From positions 1 through 51,103 of the forward strand of contig NZ_JAMHIV010000051.1 in NCBI RefSeq assembly GCF_023897065.1: a stretch of DNA of 51,103 bases, read 5' to 3'. Both the position numbers and the translations under genes were made by a program. The DNA is from Crossiella sp. SN42 (GTDB lineage: Bacteria > Actinomycetota > Actinomycetes > Mycobacteriales > Pseudonocardiaceae). Under the pieces are notes generated by a model. That model ran no database searches. It had not been told where the DNA came from and was given only the letters and a program-made list of their open reading frames with translations. Below, in pieces: positions 25,589 through 33,779 of the stretch (position 1 is the first letter of the stretch; each line of letters begins with the position of its first letter).

Positions 25589-26632
25589 ATGCAGCTGCGC
25601 ACCCTCGGCGGCACCGGAATCAAAGTCAGCCCCTACTGCCTCGGCGCGATGATGTTCGGCGCCATGGGCAACGCCGACCACGACGAGTCGGTACACATGA
25701 TCCACACCGCCCTGGACGCGGGCATCAACTTCATCGACACCGCTGACGTCTACTCCAACGGCGAGTCCGAGGAGATCGTCGGCAAGGCCCTCAAGGGCCG
25801 TCGCGACGACGTCGTCCTGGCCACCAAGGCGCACCTGCCGATGGGCGAGAACCCCAACCGGCGCGGTGGCTCCCGGCGCTGGCTGGTCCGCGCCGTGGAG
25901 GACAGCCTCCGCAGGCTCGGCACAGACCACCTGGACCTCTATCAGCTGCACCGGCCCGATGAGGACACCGCCCTGGACGAGACCCTGGGCGCGCTGTCGG
26001 ATCTGGTGCGCTCCGGCAAGGTCCGCGCGGTAGGCACCTCGACGTTCCCGGCCGAGCTCATCGTGGAGATGCAGTGGGAGTCGGAACGGCGCGGCCATGT
26101 CCGCGTGCGCACCGAGCAACCGCCCTATTCGATTTTCAACCGTGCGGCCGAAACCTCCGTCCTGCCGACCTGCGCTCGCTACGGCATGGGTGTGCTGACC
26201 TGGGGGCCGCTCAACCGCGGCTGGCTCACCGGCCGCTACCGGCCCGGCTACCAGCTGCCCGAAGGCGCGCACCCGGTGCAGCAGCAGATGTTCGACCCGG
26301 CGAACCCCGCCAACGCGCGGAAGTACGCCGTGATCGGGCAGCTGCTCAAGCTCGCCGAGGAGACGGGCCACTCACTGGCCCACCTCGCGGTGGCGTTCGT
26401 GCTCGCCCACCCGGCGGTGACCTCGGCGATCATCGGACCGCGCACTCCTGAACAGCTCGCGGACCTGTTGGCGGGCAAGGATGTCGTGCTCGAGGACGAG
26501 GTGCTGGACCGCATCGACGAACTCGTTCCCCCCGGCACCGTCCTGAACGCCGACGACAGCTTCTACCAGCCGCCGGGCATCACGGACCTGTCCCAGCGCC
26601 GTCGTCCCCGCGAGGCCAGGGCCGCGGTCTGA
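25589..26632 (+). CDS. Aldo/keto reductase
   Basis: 347 residues, TIM-barrel NADPH-dependent reductase. Tetrad Asp50, Tyr55, Lys80, His121 is complete (FIDTADVY, ATKAHL, YQLHRPD). The C-terminal IGPRTPEQL motif binds the cofactor phosphate. Resembles the AKR11/YajO-like group acting on small aldehydes. ATG at 25589 follows GAGGGATAAACGAC. Divergent TetR and the operator at 25494 suggest induction by its substrate or a toxic carbonyl. Confidence 0.93.
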   Translation: MQLRTLGGTGIKVSPYCLGAMMFGAMGNADHDESVHMIHTALDAGINFIDTADVYSNGESEEIVGKALKGRRDDVVLATKAHLPMGENPNRRGGSRRWLVRAVEDSLRRLGTDHLDLYQLHRPDEDTALDETLGALSDLVRSGKVRAVGTSTFPAELIVEMQWESERRGHVRVRTEQPPYSIFNRAAETSVLPTCARYGMGVLTWGPLNRGWLTGRYRPGYQLPEGAHPVQQQMFDPANPANARKYAVIGQLLKLAEETGHSLAHLAVAFVLAHPAVTSAIIGPRTPEQLADLLAGKDVVLEDEVLDRIDELVPPGTVLNADDSFYQPPGITDLSQRRRPREARAAV

Positions 26633-26670
26633 CCCCCGGAACGGAGCGAGGACCTCGCGCTCCGGGGGTC
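26631..26670 (+). terminator. Strong terminator after the aldo/keto reductase gene
   Basis: GACCCCCGGA (26631-26640) pairs with TCCGGGGGTC (26661-26670), and an inner GCGAG-gac-CTCGC (26646-26658) stacks inside. It begins inside the stop codon. Confidence 0.85.
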
Positions 26671-27250
26671 AGCGCCGCACCGGCCTGGCTCGGGCGATGC
26701 CGGGCCGGCCGCGCCGGATCACTGCCGCGTCCGCCGGTGCTGGGCCGCTCAGGCGGCACGGGATGGATCCCTCCCGTGGCCGCTGCGAGCGACCCGGCGA
26801 CGGCGGTGGACCGAACCGGTGCGGTCCCGACCTCGCTCCGGCTCGCGGAGGCTCGATCGGACTGCCCCGGGTTGGCCCACCCCGGGCGGTCTGGCGGCTG
26901 GGCCGTCCTGGCCCGGCTCAGTGCCTGGATCGTCAGGGTGCCGAGATCGTCGGAGTGCGGCGGTGATCGGCTTGGCCGGCTTGGCATGCCCGCCCCGTCC
27001 GGCGTGGTGACAACCCTCGTTTCGCCCAGTTCCGCCCGACTGAGGTCGCGGCGCCGGATGCGCCGGGGACCGGACTGGCTCGGACAGTCCAGCGGGTCGG
27101 CGATCCGGGGGCCAGCGGTCTGCTGCTGGCCCGAGGTCAGTGTTTTGGCGGGGCCTGCTGAACCAGCGGTGCGGTTCTCCGGCGCGGCTGCGCCCGGACT
27201 GGCTCGATGGAGTCCGGATGCGGTGCCGCGCCTGGCCGGAGCGGGCTGGG
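26671..27250. other. 580-bp stretch without a recognisable gene
   Basis: Several open frames cross it on both strands, but their translations are Arg/Pro/Ser-rich and show no family motif, start signal or membrane segment. Short words such as CCGGACTGGCTCG recur. It may be decayed coding DNA or a long untranslated region of the gene at 27251-27682. Confidence 0.5.
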
Positions 27251-27682
27251 TCAGCTGGGGCCGGGCCTGCCGCGTCGAGGTTGGCCTGAAAGGAATCGAC
27301 TCGACTGCGGGTGCGGGCCTCGGTGGGGACGGCCGGGCTGAGGGTTGTCGTGCTGCGGCTTGCCGTGCTGAGGATCGCCGTAGCGGGGGTCGCCGGGCGG
27401 GGAGTTGCCGGGCTGGGGTCGGTGGCCGGGTGGATGTACGGGTGTAGGGGCCTCCTGATTCTGGTTGACATAGCGGAACTTGGGCGTGGACCGCACACAC
27501 GTGGGGCAGTACCGGGCTGTGCGCTCGGCCCGCCGCCGGTTCGGCGGCACGGCGGGGGAGTTGCACAACGCGAACCAGACCCGGAGCTCTCGGGTCACCT
27601 GAAGCTGGTCGGCGTCAGGAGCCACGCGATGCAGCAGAGGACGGAACAGGCCTGGCCACCAGGGGACGTCCTCGCCATGCAC
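27251..27682 (-). CDS. Small zinc-finger-like protein with Pro/His/Gly-rich tail
   Basis: 143 residues from GTG 27682, seven bases after GGAGG. The first 70 residues hold PLLHRVAPDADQ, WFALCNSPAV and ARYCPTCVRSTP: an H...C...CxxC set like the small actinomycete zinc-binding proteins. The remaining half is Pro/His/Gly/Gln-rich with degenerate DPQHGKPQHDNPQPG-type repeats. No signal peptide or membrane span. Diverges from the glycosyltransferase gene. I do not recognise a characterised family; the N-terminal half is more convincing than the tail. Confidence 0.55.
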   Translation of the reverse strand: MHGEDVPWWPGLFRPLLHRVAPDADQLQVTRELRVWFALCNSPAVPPNRRRAERTARYCPTCVRSTPKFRYVNQNQEAPTPVHPPGHRPQPGNSPPGDPRYGDPQHGKPQHDNPQPGRPHRGPHPQSSRFLSGQPRRGRPGPS

Positions 27683-27875
27683 AGTAGCGCCTCCGAAGGG
27701 GAGGATCCGACCACTTCTTGGGCAAACGTAGCCAGACCCCACGACCGTGGGATACCGCCGCCCGTGTCGTGCGGAAATGGCGGCGAAATCAGTGACGCTG
27801 GGTGGTTTCGAGTACGTGAACTTGGTCCGGACTCCTACTTTGGGGGGTACCGGATCGGCGGTGGCAACCGATTGT

Positions 27876-27895
27876 GTTCCACACACTGAGGGAAC
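27876..27895. promoter_or_regulatory. Inverted repeat before the glycosyltransferase gene
   Basis: GTTCC (27876-27880) and GGAAC (27891-27895) with 10 bases between, 25 bases before ATG 27921. Operator candidate only. Confidence 0.3.
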
Positions 27896-27920
27896 GACGA
27901 TCCGCAACGGGGCAACGACG

Positions 27921-29195
27921 ATGAACGTGCTGCTTCTGGCCTACGGCTCGCTGGGGGACATCCAGCCTTTCGTCGCGCTCGGCAAGGCGCTTGAGCAGGC
28001 CGGACACAAGGCGGTGCTGGCCGCGCCCGCGCGGTTCGAGTCCTACGTCGCCGAGCACGATTTGCCTTTTTCGCCGATCAGTGATGCCCTGGTGGAGCTC
28101 GCTGACAGCGCGGAGCTTCGGGCCTCGCGAGAAGGCGATGCGGTGCAAGCTGGTGTGGCCTGGCTTGATGCCCTCCGGCGCGGCAAGGACGCGGCGACCG
28201 CTGTGCTCGAGGACAGCTGGACGGCCGCGGCGTTCGGGCCCGACCTGGTGGTGCACCACCCGATCACGGCCGGACAGCACATCGCGGAAAAGCTTCGGGT
28301 TCCGTCGGTGCTGGCCTCGCCGCAGACCGCCTACGTGCCGACGGACGCGTTCCCCTGTTCGCTGATCTCGGTGCCGGACTGGTTGCCGCCGGCGTTCAAC
28401 CGGTTCACCTACACACTGCTCGGGCTGTCCGGACGACTGTTGTCCAAGCCGACCGACCGGTGGCGGGAGCAGGTGCTCGGCCTGCCCCGGCGCCGGGGAC
28501 AGCACGACCCGCTGCGTCAGCCCGACGGGCGGCCCACGACGGTGCTGAACGCGTTCAGCCCGCACGTGTTCCCGCCCGCGCCGGACTGGCCGGAATCCGT
28601 GCACACCACGGGCTACTGGTTCCTGCCCGCGGCCACGGACTGGACACCGCCGCCCGCGCTGGCGGAGTTCATGCACGCCGGTGCACCGCCGGTGTGCGTG
28701 ACCTTCGGCAGCACGGTCGGCGGCGACCCTCGGCGCCTGGCGCGCACCGTGCTGGACGCGGTGCGGCTGGCAGGCGTGCGCGCGGTGCTGGTGTCCGGGT
28801 GGGGCGGGATGCAGCTGGACGAGCTGCCCCCGGAGGTCATGCTGGTCGACCACGTGCCGTTCGACTGGCTGTTCCCCCGGGTGTCCGCGGTGGTGCACCA
28901 CGGCGGTGGCGGCACCAGCGCGGCGGCCGTGGCCGCCGGGCGGCCGCAGGTCGGCTGCCCGGTCGTGGCGGACCAGCCGCAGTGGGCGCGGCGGATGCAC
29001 CACCTCGGGGTGGCGCCGCCGCCGATCCCACAGCGGGTGCTGACCACGCGGGCACTGGCCGAGGCGATCCACCTCGCCGTCACCGATCCGGGCATGGCCC
29101 GGCGGGCCGAACGGCTCGGTCGGCTGGTGAACGCCGAGCGCGGTGCGGAGGCCGCGGTGGCGGTGCTGGAGAAGTTGGTGCCGCACAAGGCTTGA
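27921..29195 (+). CDS. UGT-type glycosyltransferase (GT1)
   Basis: 424 residues, GT-B fold. N-terminal MNVLLLAYGSLGDIQPFVALGKALEQAGH is the family start (acceptor domain), and VVHHGGGGTSAAAVAAGRPQVGCPVVADQPQWARRMHHLGVA is the nucleotide-sugar donor motif with the active HHGG. Closest are the sterol/macrolide/vancomycin-type glucosyltransferases, which tailor lipids or inactivate macrolides. ATG at 27921; a weak GGGGCAACG is the only ribosome signal. Its stop overlaps the -35 of the next gene (TTGACC, 29192). Confidence 0.92.
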   Translation: MNVLLLAYGSLGDIQPFVALGKALEQAGHKAVLAAPARFESYVAEHDLPFSPISDALVELADSAELRASREGDAVQAGVAWLDALRRGKDAATAVLEDSWTAAAFGPDLVVHHPITAGQHIAEKLRVPSVLASPQTAYVPTDAFPCSLISVPDWLPPAFNRFTYTLLGLSGRLLSKPTDRWREQVLGLPRRRGQHDPLRQPDGRPTTVLNAFSPHVFPPAPDWPESVHTTGYWFLPAATDWTPPPALAEFMHAGAPPVCVTFGSTVGGDPRRLARTVLDAVRLAGVRAVLVSGWGGMQLDELPPEVMLVDHVPFDWLFPRVSAVVHHGGGGTSAAAVAAGRPQVGCPVVADQPQWARRMHHLGVAPPPIPQRVLTTRALAEAIHLAVTDPGMARRAERLGRLVNAERGAEAAVAVLEKLVPHKA

Positions 29196-29222
29196 CCTGG
29201 AGCGCGCTCCAGCCGACAGGCT
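29192..29222 (+). promoter_or_regulatory. MerR/SoxR-type promoter with 19-bp spacer (second copy)
   Basis: TTGACC (29192-29197), 19 bases, CAGGCT (29217-29222). The spacer holds the perfect 16-bp palindrome CTGGAGCGCGCTCCAG (29197-29212). The -10 ends six bases before ATG 29229. The geometry is base-for-base the same as at 23564-23601. Confidence 0.72.
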
Positions 29223-29228
29223 CGGCGC

Positions 29229-30203
29229 ATGCGACAGATCACCCTCGGCGGCGCCGGTGGCCAGCGGGCCAGTGTGTTGTGCCTCGGCGCGCTGCCGTTC
29301 GGGTCCTCAGTGGACCGGGACACCTCCTTCGCCATCCTCGACCGGTTCGTCGAGGCGGGCGGGAACTTCATCGACACCGCGAACAACTACGTGTTCTGGA
29401 CCGAGGACGGAAAGGGCGACGAAAGCGAGAACCTGCTCGGCGACTGGCTGCGCACCAGGGGCAACCGGTCCGAGGTGGTGCTGGCGTCCAAGGTGGGCGC
29501 GCTGCCGGATCCGGACAAGGCCGGACAGTTCCCGGACAACGCGGAAGGCTTGTCCGCCAAGGTGATCAGCACCCAGCTGGACAACAGTCTGCGGCGGCTG
29601 GGCACTGATCACCTGGACGTGTACTACGCGCACATCGAGGACCGCTCGGTGTCGCTGGCCGAGACGGTCGGCGCGTTCGGCGAGGCCGTGGCGCAGGGCA
29701 AGGTGCGGGTGCCGGGGTGCAGCAACCACCCGACCTGGCGGATCGACCGCGCGCGTGAACTGGCGAAGCGGGATGGTCTTGCGCCGTACGGGGTTCTGCA
29801 GTTCCGGCACAGCTACCTCCGGCCGCGGCCAGACATCAAGCTGCCCGAGACCGGCCACGTTCAGGCCAGTGATGAGCTGCTGGACTACGTGCGCACCGAG
29901 GAAGACCTGGTGCTGACCGCGTACACGACCCTGTTGTTCGGGGCCTACACCCGGCCGGACCGTCCGCTGCACGAGCACTACGACCACCCCGGTACCAAGC
30001 GCAAGATCGCCGTCCTGCAAGAGGTGGCCGCCGAGCTGGACGCCACGGTGAACCAGGTGGTGCTGGCGTGGCTGTTGCACGGCAACCCGGTGATGGTGCC
30101 GGTGCTGGGCGTCAGCTCGGTGGCGCAGCTGGAGGAGTCACTGGTGGCGGCGGAACTGGAGCTCAGCGTGGACCAGCTGGCCCGGCTCGCTGCGGCTTGC
30201 TGA
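29229..30203 (+). CDS. Aldo/keto reductase
   Basis: 324 residues. Tetrad Asp49, Tyr54, Lys88, His135 (NFIDTANNY, LASKVG, YYAHIEDRS). VPVLGVSSVAQLEESL is the C-terminal cofactor-binding motif. It belongs to the larger actinobacterial AKR5/AKR14-like group and is not close to the reductase at 25589. Predicted leaderless from ATG 29229 under a MerR-type promoter, so it is probably induced by a reactive compound or redox signal. No MerR gene is in the window. VPGCSNHP is the usual V-G-x-SN motif with small changes. Confidence 0.92.
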   Translation: MRQITLGGAGGQRASVLCLGALPFGSSVDRDTSFAILDRFVEAGGNFIDTANNYVFWTEDGKGDESENLLGDWLRTRGNRSEVVLASKVGALPDPDKAGQFPDNAEGLSAKVISTQLDNSLRRLGTDHLDVYYAHIEDRSVSLAETVGAFGEAVAQGKVRVPGCSNHPTWRIDRARELAKRDGLAPYGVLQFRHSYLRPRPDIKLPETGHVQASDELLDYVRTEEDLVLTAYTTLLFGAYTRPDRPLHEHYDHPGTKRKIAVLQEVAAELDATVNQVVLAWLLHGNPVMVPVLGVSSVAQLEESLVAAELELSVDQLARLAAAC

Positions 30204-30328
30204 CCAAGCGCCGCGATCCGCGACGCGCGTTCCGCTGGCCGGACACCGGGACCCGGGGCCGCGAGGGCGAGGGTGCCCGCGGCCGGGTGCCCGCCGGATG
30301 GCGCGGGTATCGCTGGAGGCCGCGGGGC
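30204..30328. other. Intergenic lead-in to tandem repeat
   Basis: No gene or clear hairpin seen between the reductase stop and the repeat array; very G-rich on the plus strand. Confidence 0.4.
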
Positions 30329-30487
30329 CAGCTGGATGTTGCGGGCCGGCCGGACATTGCGGGGTCAGCTGGATGTTGCGGGGTCGGCCGGACGCTGCGG
30401 GACCAGCTGGATGTTGCGGGGCTAGCCGGACATTGCAGGGCCAGCTGGATGTTGCGGCGCTGCCGGGTTCCGCGGACGTTGCGGGGT
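30329..30487. repeat. Tandem array of alternating 19-bp units
   Basis: About eight units of 19 bp, alternating type A (CAGCTGGATGTTGCGGGGY) and type B (YRGCCGGACATTGCGGGGY), the two types sharing GGA and TTGCGGGG. Copies of A are nearly identical; the last unit is degenerate. Nineteen is not a multiple of three, so a protein repeat is excluded. Confidence 0.85.
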
Positions 30488-30601
30488 GGGTGATCGCGCC
30501 GCAACACGTACTGCGGTCGGCCGGGGGCGACCGGGGTGGGTCGCGGTGTCGGCGCGGTGTGGGGCGTGACGGGACTTCGCGTCACGCCCCTGCCGGGCCG
30601 G

Positions 30602-31372
30602 TCACTGCTGGTCGTCCTCTTCCGCGAGGATGCGGTAGAGGTTGCGGCGGACCTCGGCGAGGAGCTGGCGGGCTCGGGCGGCCTGCTCCGGGGTGCCGGC
30701 GGCGGCGACCTGGAGGGCGGCCTGGTGGACCTGGCCGAGTAGCTCCTGGAGCTCGACGACCGCGGTGTCCACGCCACCGCTGACGGTGTCCCAGACCACG
30801 GCGAGCTCGGCCTCGTTCTCCGCGACGTAGGTGCGGCCTGCCTCGGTCAGTTCGACCATCTGGCGGCCGCCTTCCTTCTCGGAGACGACCAGGCCCTCTT
30901 CCGCGAGCTGCTTGAGCACGGGGTAGATCGAGCCGGGGCTGGGACGCCAGTAGCCGTCACTGCGTTCGGTGATGTCGGCGATGAGCTGGTAGCCGTGGGT
31001 CGGGCCGTCGACCAGGACGAGCAGCACCGCGGCCCGGACGTCGCCGCGGCCGACCTTGGGGCGCTGCCAGCCGCTGCCGGGGCCGCCGAAGCCGGGGGGC
31101 ATGGGCGGGAACGGGCCGCCGTGGCGTGGGCCGGCCGGACCGCGCTCCGGGGTCCAGCCCCAGAAGTGGCGGTGGCCGCCCCGGCCTCGGCCGTGGCCGC
31201 GCTCGTGTGGGCCGCCGCCGCGGCGGCCCCGCTCGCCGCGGCGCTCACCTCGGCCTTCGCCGGGCTCGCCGGGAACTTCGCCGGTGTCGTTGTGCATGGC
31301 CACCCGGGTCCACGGGGTCCGCATGCGCGGGCCGCTGAACCAGGGGCCGAAAGCTGCTGCGTGGGCAGTCAT
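30602..31372 (-). CDS. PadR-family transcriptional regulator with Gly/Arg-rich extension
   Basis: 256 residues. Residues 105-190 are the PadR winged helix (RGDVRAAVLLVLVDGPTHGYQLIADITERSDGYWRPSPGSIYPVLKQLAEEGLV). The C-terminal 60 residues are the dimer helices. The first 100 residues are an extension rich in Gly, Arg, His and Pro (GEGRGERRGERGRRGGG, HGRGRGGHRHFWGW) not found in short PadR proteins, resembling disordered nucleic-acid-binding tails. ATG at 31372, AGGAGTG eight bases before it. Two dyads upstream (31395-31413 and 31421-31440) probably mediate self-control. Confidence 0.9.
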   Translation of the reverse strand: MTAHAAAFGPWFSGPRMRTPWTRVAMHNDTGEVPGEPGEGRGERRGERGRRGGGPHERGHGRGRGGHRHFWGWTPERGPAGPRHGGPFPPMPPGFGGPGSGWQRPKVGRGDVRAAVLLVLVDGPTHGYQLIADITERSDGYWRPSPGSIYPVLKQLAEEGLVVSEKEGGRQMVELTEAGRTYVAENEAELAVVWDTVSGGVDTAVVELQELLGQVHQAALQVAAAGTPEQAARARQLLAEVRRNLYRILAEEDDQQ

Positions 31373-31394
31373 GTGATCACTCCTTGAACAGTCG

Positions 31395-31440
31395 CGACAC
31401 GCTTATCGTGTCGTCGATGCGTTCACGATATATCGCGAAC
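31395..31440. promoter_or_regulatory. Double PadR operator
   Basis: Site 1: CGACACG-cttat-CGTGTCG (31395-31413). Site 2: GTTCACGATATATCGCGAAC (31421-31440), palindromic except for one pair, with the GATATATC centre often seen in PadR sites. Both lie just upstream of the PadR Shine-Dalgarno on its promoter side. Confidence 0.7.
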
Positions 31441-31477
31441 GGTCGGAGATGCAAGCATGACTTGTCCTCGGACAGCG

Positions 31478-31513
31478 AAACGGCGGGTCCCCGAGTGGAG
31501 ACCCGCCGCGTTT
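31478..31513 (-). terminator. Terminator after the aminotransferase gene
   Basis: CGGCGGGTC (31481-31489) / GACCCGCCG (31500-31508), flanked by AAA and TTT; on the minus strand it ends in GTTTCG, 20 bases after the aminotransferase stop. Confidence 0.75.
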
Positions 31514-31527
31514 GCCCAGTTCAGGAG

Positions 31528-32712
31528 CTAGGTGTTGGCTGGGATGCGGTGCAGGGCACGGAGGCGGTCGATGGCGGTGTGCAGGGTGTCGGGACGCTTG
31601 GGGAAGGCGAAGCGGACCAGCTTCCGGCCCTCCTCGGGGTTGGCGTAGAAGGAGGAGCCGGGGACCACCGCGACGCCCAGGTCGGTGATCAGGCGGCGGG
31701 CGAACTCGACGTCGTGGCCGCCGGGGTCGAGGTCCTCGGTGCCGCAGAGCACGTAGTAGGCGCCGTCGGGCGAGTGCAGCCGGAAGCCGATCTCGGCGAG
31801 CGCGGGGCAGAGCAGGTCCCGCAGCTCGCGGTAGTGCACGGCCAGGCCGGTGTAGTACTCCGGCGGCAGGCCCAGCGCGGTGACCGAGGCGGCTTGCAGC
31901 GGGGTGGGCGCGCCGACGGTGAGGAAGTCGTGCACGGTGCGGATCGCCTTGGTCGCCCAGTCCGGGGCGATGGTCCAGCCGACCCGCCAGCCGGTCACCG
32001 CGTAGGTCTTGGACACGCTGTTGATGGTGATCGTGCGGTCGCTCAGGCCCGGCACGGTGGCCGGTGGGATGTGGCCGCCGGCGCCGAGGAAGTGGATGTG
32101 CTCGTAGATCTCGTCGGTGATGCACAGGACGTCGTAGCGCTGGCACAGCTCGGCGATCAGGTCCAGCTCGGCGCGGCTGAACACCTTGCCGGTCGGGTTG
32201 TGCGGGGTGTTGACCACGATCGCCCTGGTGCGCTCGGAAAACACAGCGCGCAGCTCGGCCTCGTCGATGGACCAGTCCGGGCGGTGCAGCGGGACGAACC
32301 GGGGGGTGGCGCCGGCGAGCACCGCGTCCGGGCCGTAGTTCTCGTAGTGCGGCTCGAACATGATCACCTCGTCGCCGGGTTCGACCAGGGCGAGCATGGT
32401 GGCGACCATGGCCTCGGTGGCGCCGCAGGTCACGCAGATCTCGGTCTCCGGGTCGACCTGCCAGCCCGGGTAGGCCCACCCGGTCTTGGCGGCGATGGCC
32501 TCGCGCAGCGCGGACTCGCCGAAGGTGATCGGGTACTGGTTCAGGTCGGCGTCCACCGCGTCCTTGACCGCCTGCTTCAGCTCCGGCGGGCAGGCGAAGT
32601 CGGGCAGGCCCTGGGACAGGTTGACCGCGTCGTGCGCGGTGGCCAACCGGGTCATCTCCCGGATCACCGACTCGGTGAACGAGGCGACCTTGCTGCTGAC
32701 CCGAGTGATCAC
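31528..32712 (-). CDS. PLP-dependent aminotransferase (class I/II, KAT-like)
   Basis: 394 residues. [55 protein letters not shown] and the PLP lysine Lys235 in [16 protein letters not shown] place it with kynurenine/glutamine-type and arginine-type class I transaminases. It is the last gene of a three-gene operon with agmatinase and a solute symporter, overlapping the agmatinase stop by four bases. In this setting it likely transaminates the amine or amino acid that the agmatinase step releases or its precursor. Confidence 0.92.
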   Translation of the reverse strand: MITRVSSKVASFTESVIREMTRLATAHDAVNLSQGLPDFACPPELKQAVKDAVDADLNQYPITFGESALREAIAAKTGWAYPGWQVDPETEICVTCGATEAMVATMLALVEPGDEVIMFEPHYENYGPDAVLAGATPRFVPLHRPDWSIDEAELRAVFSERTRAIVVNTPHNPTGKVFSRAELDLIAELCQRYDVLCITDEIYEHIHFLGAGGHIPPATVPGLSDRTITINSVSKTYAVTGWRVGWTIAPDWATKAIRTVHDFLTVGAPTPLQAASVTALGLPPEYYTGLAVHYRELRDLLCPALAEIGFRLHSPDGAYYVLCGTEDLDPGGHDVEFARRLITDLGVAVVPGSSFYANPEEGRKLVRFAFPKRPDTLHTAIDRLRALHRIPANT

Positions 32713-33779
32713 CGGTGCTTCTCCTTGTCCATTCGGCGGCGCGCCGCGATGAGGCCGATCAGTTCGTAGGCGGTGTGCGCGGCGGCGATCGCGGTCAGCT
32801 CGGCGTGGTCGTAGGCCGGGCTGACCTCCACCACGTCCGCGCCGACGATCCGGCAGCCCGCCAGGCCGCGCAGGATGCCGAGCAGTTCCCGGCTGGTCAG
32901 GCCGCCCGCTTCGGGGGTGCCGGTGCCGGGGGCGTGCGCGGGGTCGAGCACGTCGATGTCCACCGAGATGTAGAGCGGGGCGTCGCCGACGCGGGTGGCG
33001 ATCCGGGCGGCGATCTCGCGGGCGCTGGTCTCGGCCAGGTCCATCGAGGTGATCGCCAGGAAGCCGAGCGCCTCGTCCGCGGCCAGGTCGCCGGGGCCGT
33101 AGAGCGGGCCGCGGATGCCGACGTGGGTGAGCCGGGAGGTGTCGAGCAGGCCCTCCTCGGCGGCGCGGCGGAACACCGTGCCGTGGGTGTGCGCGGCGCC
33201 GAAGTAGGTGTCCCAGGTGTCCAGGTGCGCGTCGAAGTGCAGCAGCGCCACCGGTCCGTGCCTGCCGGCGACCGCGCGCAGCATGGGCAGCGCGATGGTG
33301 TGGTCGCCGCCGAGGGCGATCGGGGTGGCGCCGGTGGCCACCAGGGCGGTGGTGGCCTCGGTCATCTGGGCCAGGGCCTCGGGGATGTCGAACGGGTTGG
33401 CCGCGACGTCACCGCAGTCGGCGACCTGGACCGTGGCGAACGGGGAGATGGCCAGGCCGGGGTGGTAGGGGCGGAGCAGGCGGCTGCCCTCGCGGATCGC
33501 GGCCGGGCCGAAGCGGGCGCCGGGGCGGTAGGAGGTGCCGGCGTCGAAGGGGAAGCCGAGCACGGCGATGTCGCAACGGTCGACCTCGTCGCGGCGGGGC
33601 AGGCGGGCGAAGGTGGGCCAGCCCGCGAAACGGGGGACCCGGGACGCGTCGACCGGCCCGCGGATGCCGGGGAGACCAGACGCGTCGGGCTGGTCAGCCG
33701 TGCCGGGCGGGCCGGGCGTACGCGCGGAGCTGGCCGGGGCGGGAGTGGTGGCCGGGTCGGGTTGGGTGGGCGTGGTCAT
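32709..33779 (-). CDS. speB: Agmatinase/ureohydrolase family enzyme
   Basis: 356 residues. Manganese ligands are all present: GGDHT (His160), [10 protein letters not shown] (Asp183, His185, Asp187) and [19 protein letters not shown] (Asp274, Asp276). It hydrolyses a guanidino group to urea plus an amine. Agmatine is the default; 4-guanidinobutyrate or 3-guanidinopropionate are equally compatible by sequence and the symbol is provisional. The first 45 residues are a Pro/Ala/Thr-rich tail. Start ATG 33779 overlaps the transporter stop (ATGA), the stop overlaps the aminotransferase start. Confidence 0.9.
   Translation of the reverse strand: MTTPTQPDPATTPAPASSARTPGPPGTADQPDASGLPGIRGPVDASRVPRFAGWPTFARLPRRDEVDRCDIAVLGFPFDAGTSYRPGARFGPAAIREGSRLLRPYHPGLAISPFATVQVADCGDVAANPFDIPEALAQMTEATTALVATGATPIALGGDHTIALPMLRAVAGRHGPVALLHFDAHLDTWDTYFGAAHTHGTVFRRAAEEGLLDTSRLTHVGIRGPLYGPGDLAADEALGFLAITSMDLAETSAREIAARIATRVGDAPLYISVDIDVLDPAHAPGTGTPEAGGLTSRELLGILRGLAGCRIVGADVVEVSPAYDHAELTAIAAAHTAYELIGLIAARRRMDKEKHR

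Noticed and set aside
26580-27566. A 328-codon minus-strand gene
   Set aside because: Runs through the terminator of the reductase and into its coding sequence; composition is Arg/Pro/Ser-rich without motifs.
30329-30487. CRISPR array
   Set aside because: Units are contiguous with no variable spacers and no cas genes are present; it is a minisatellite.
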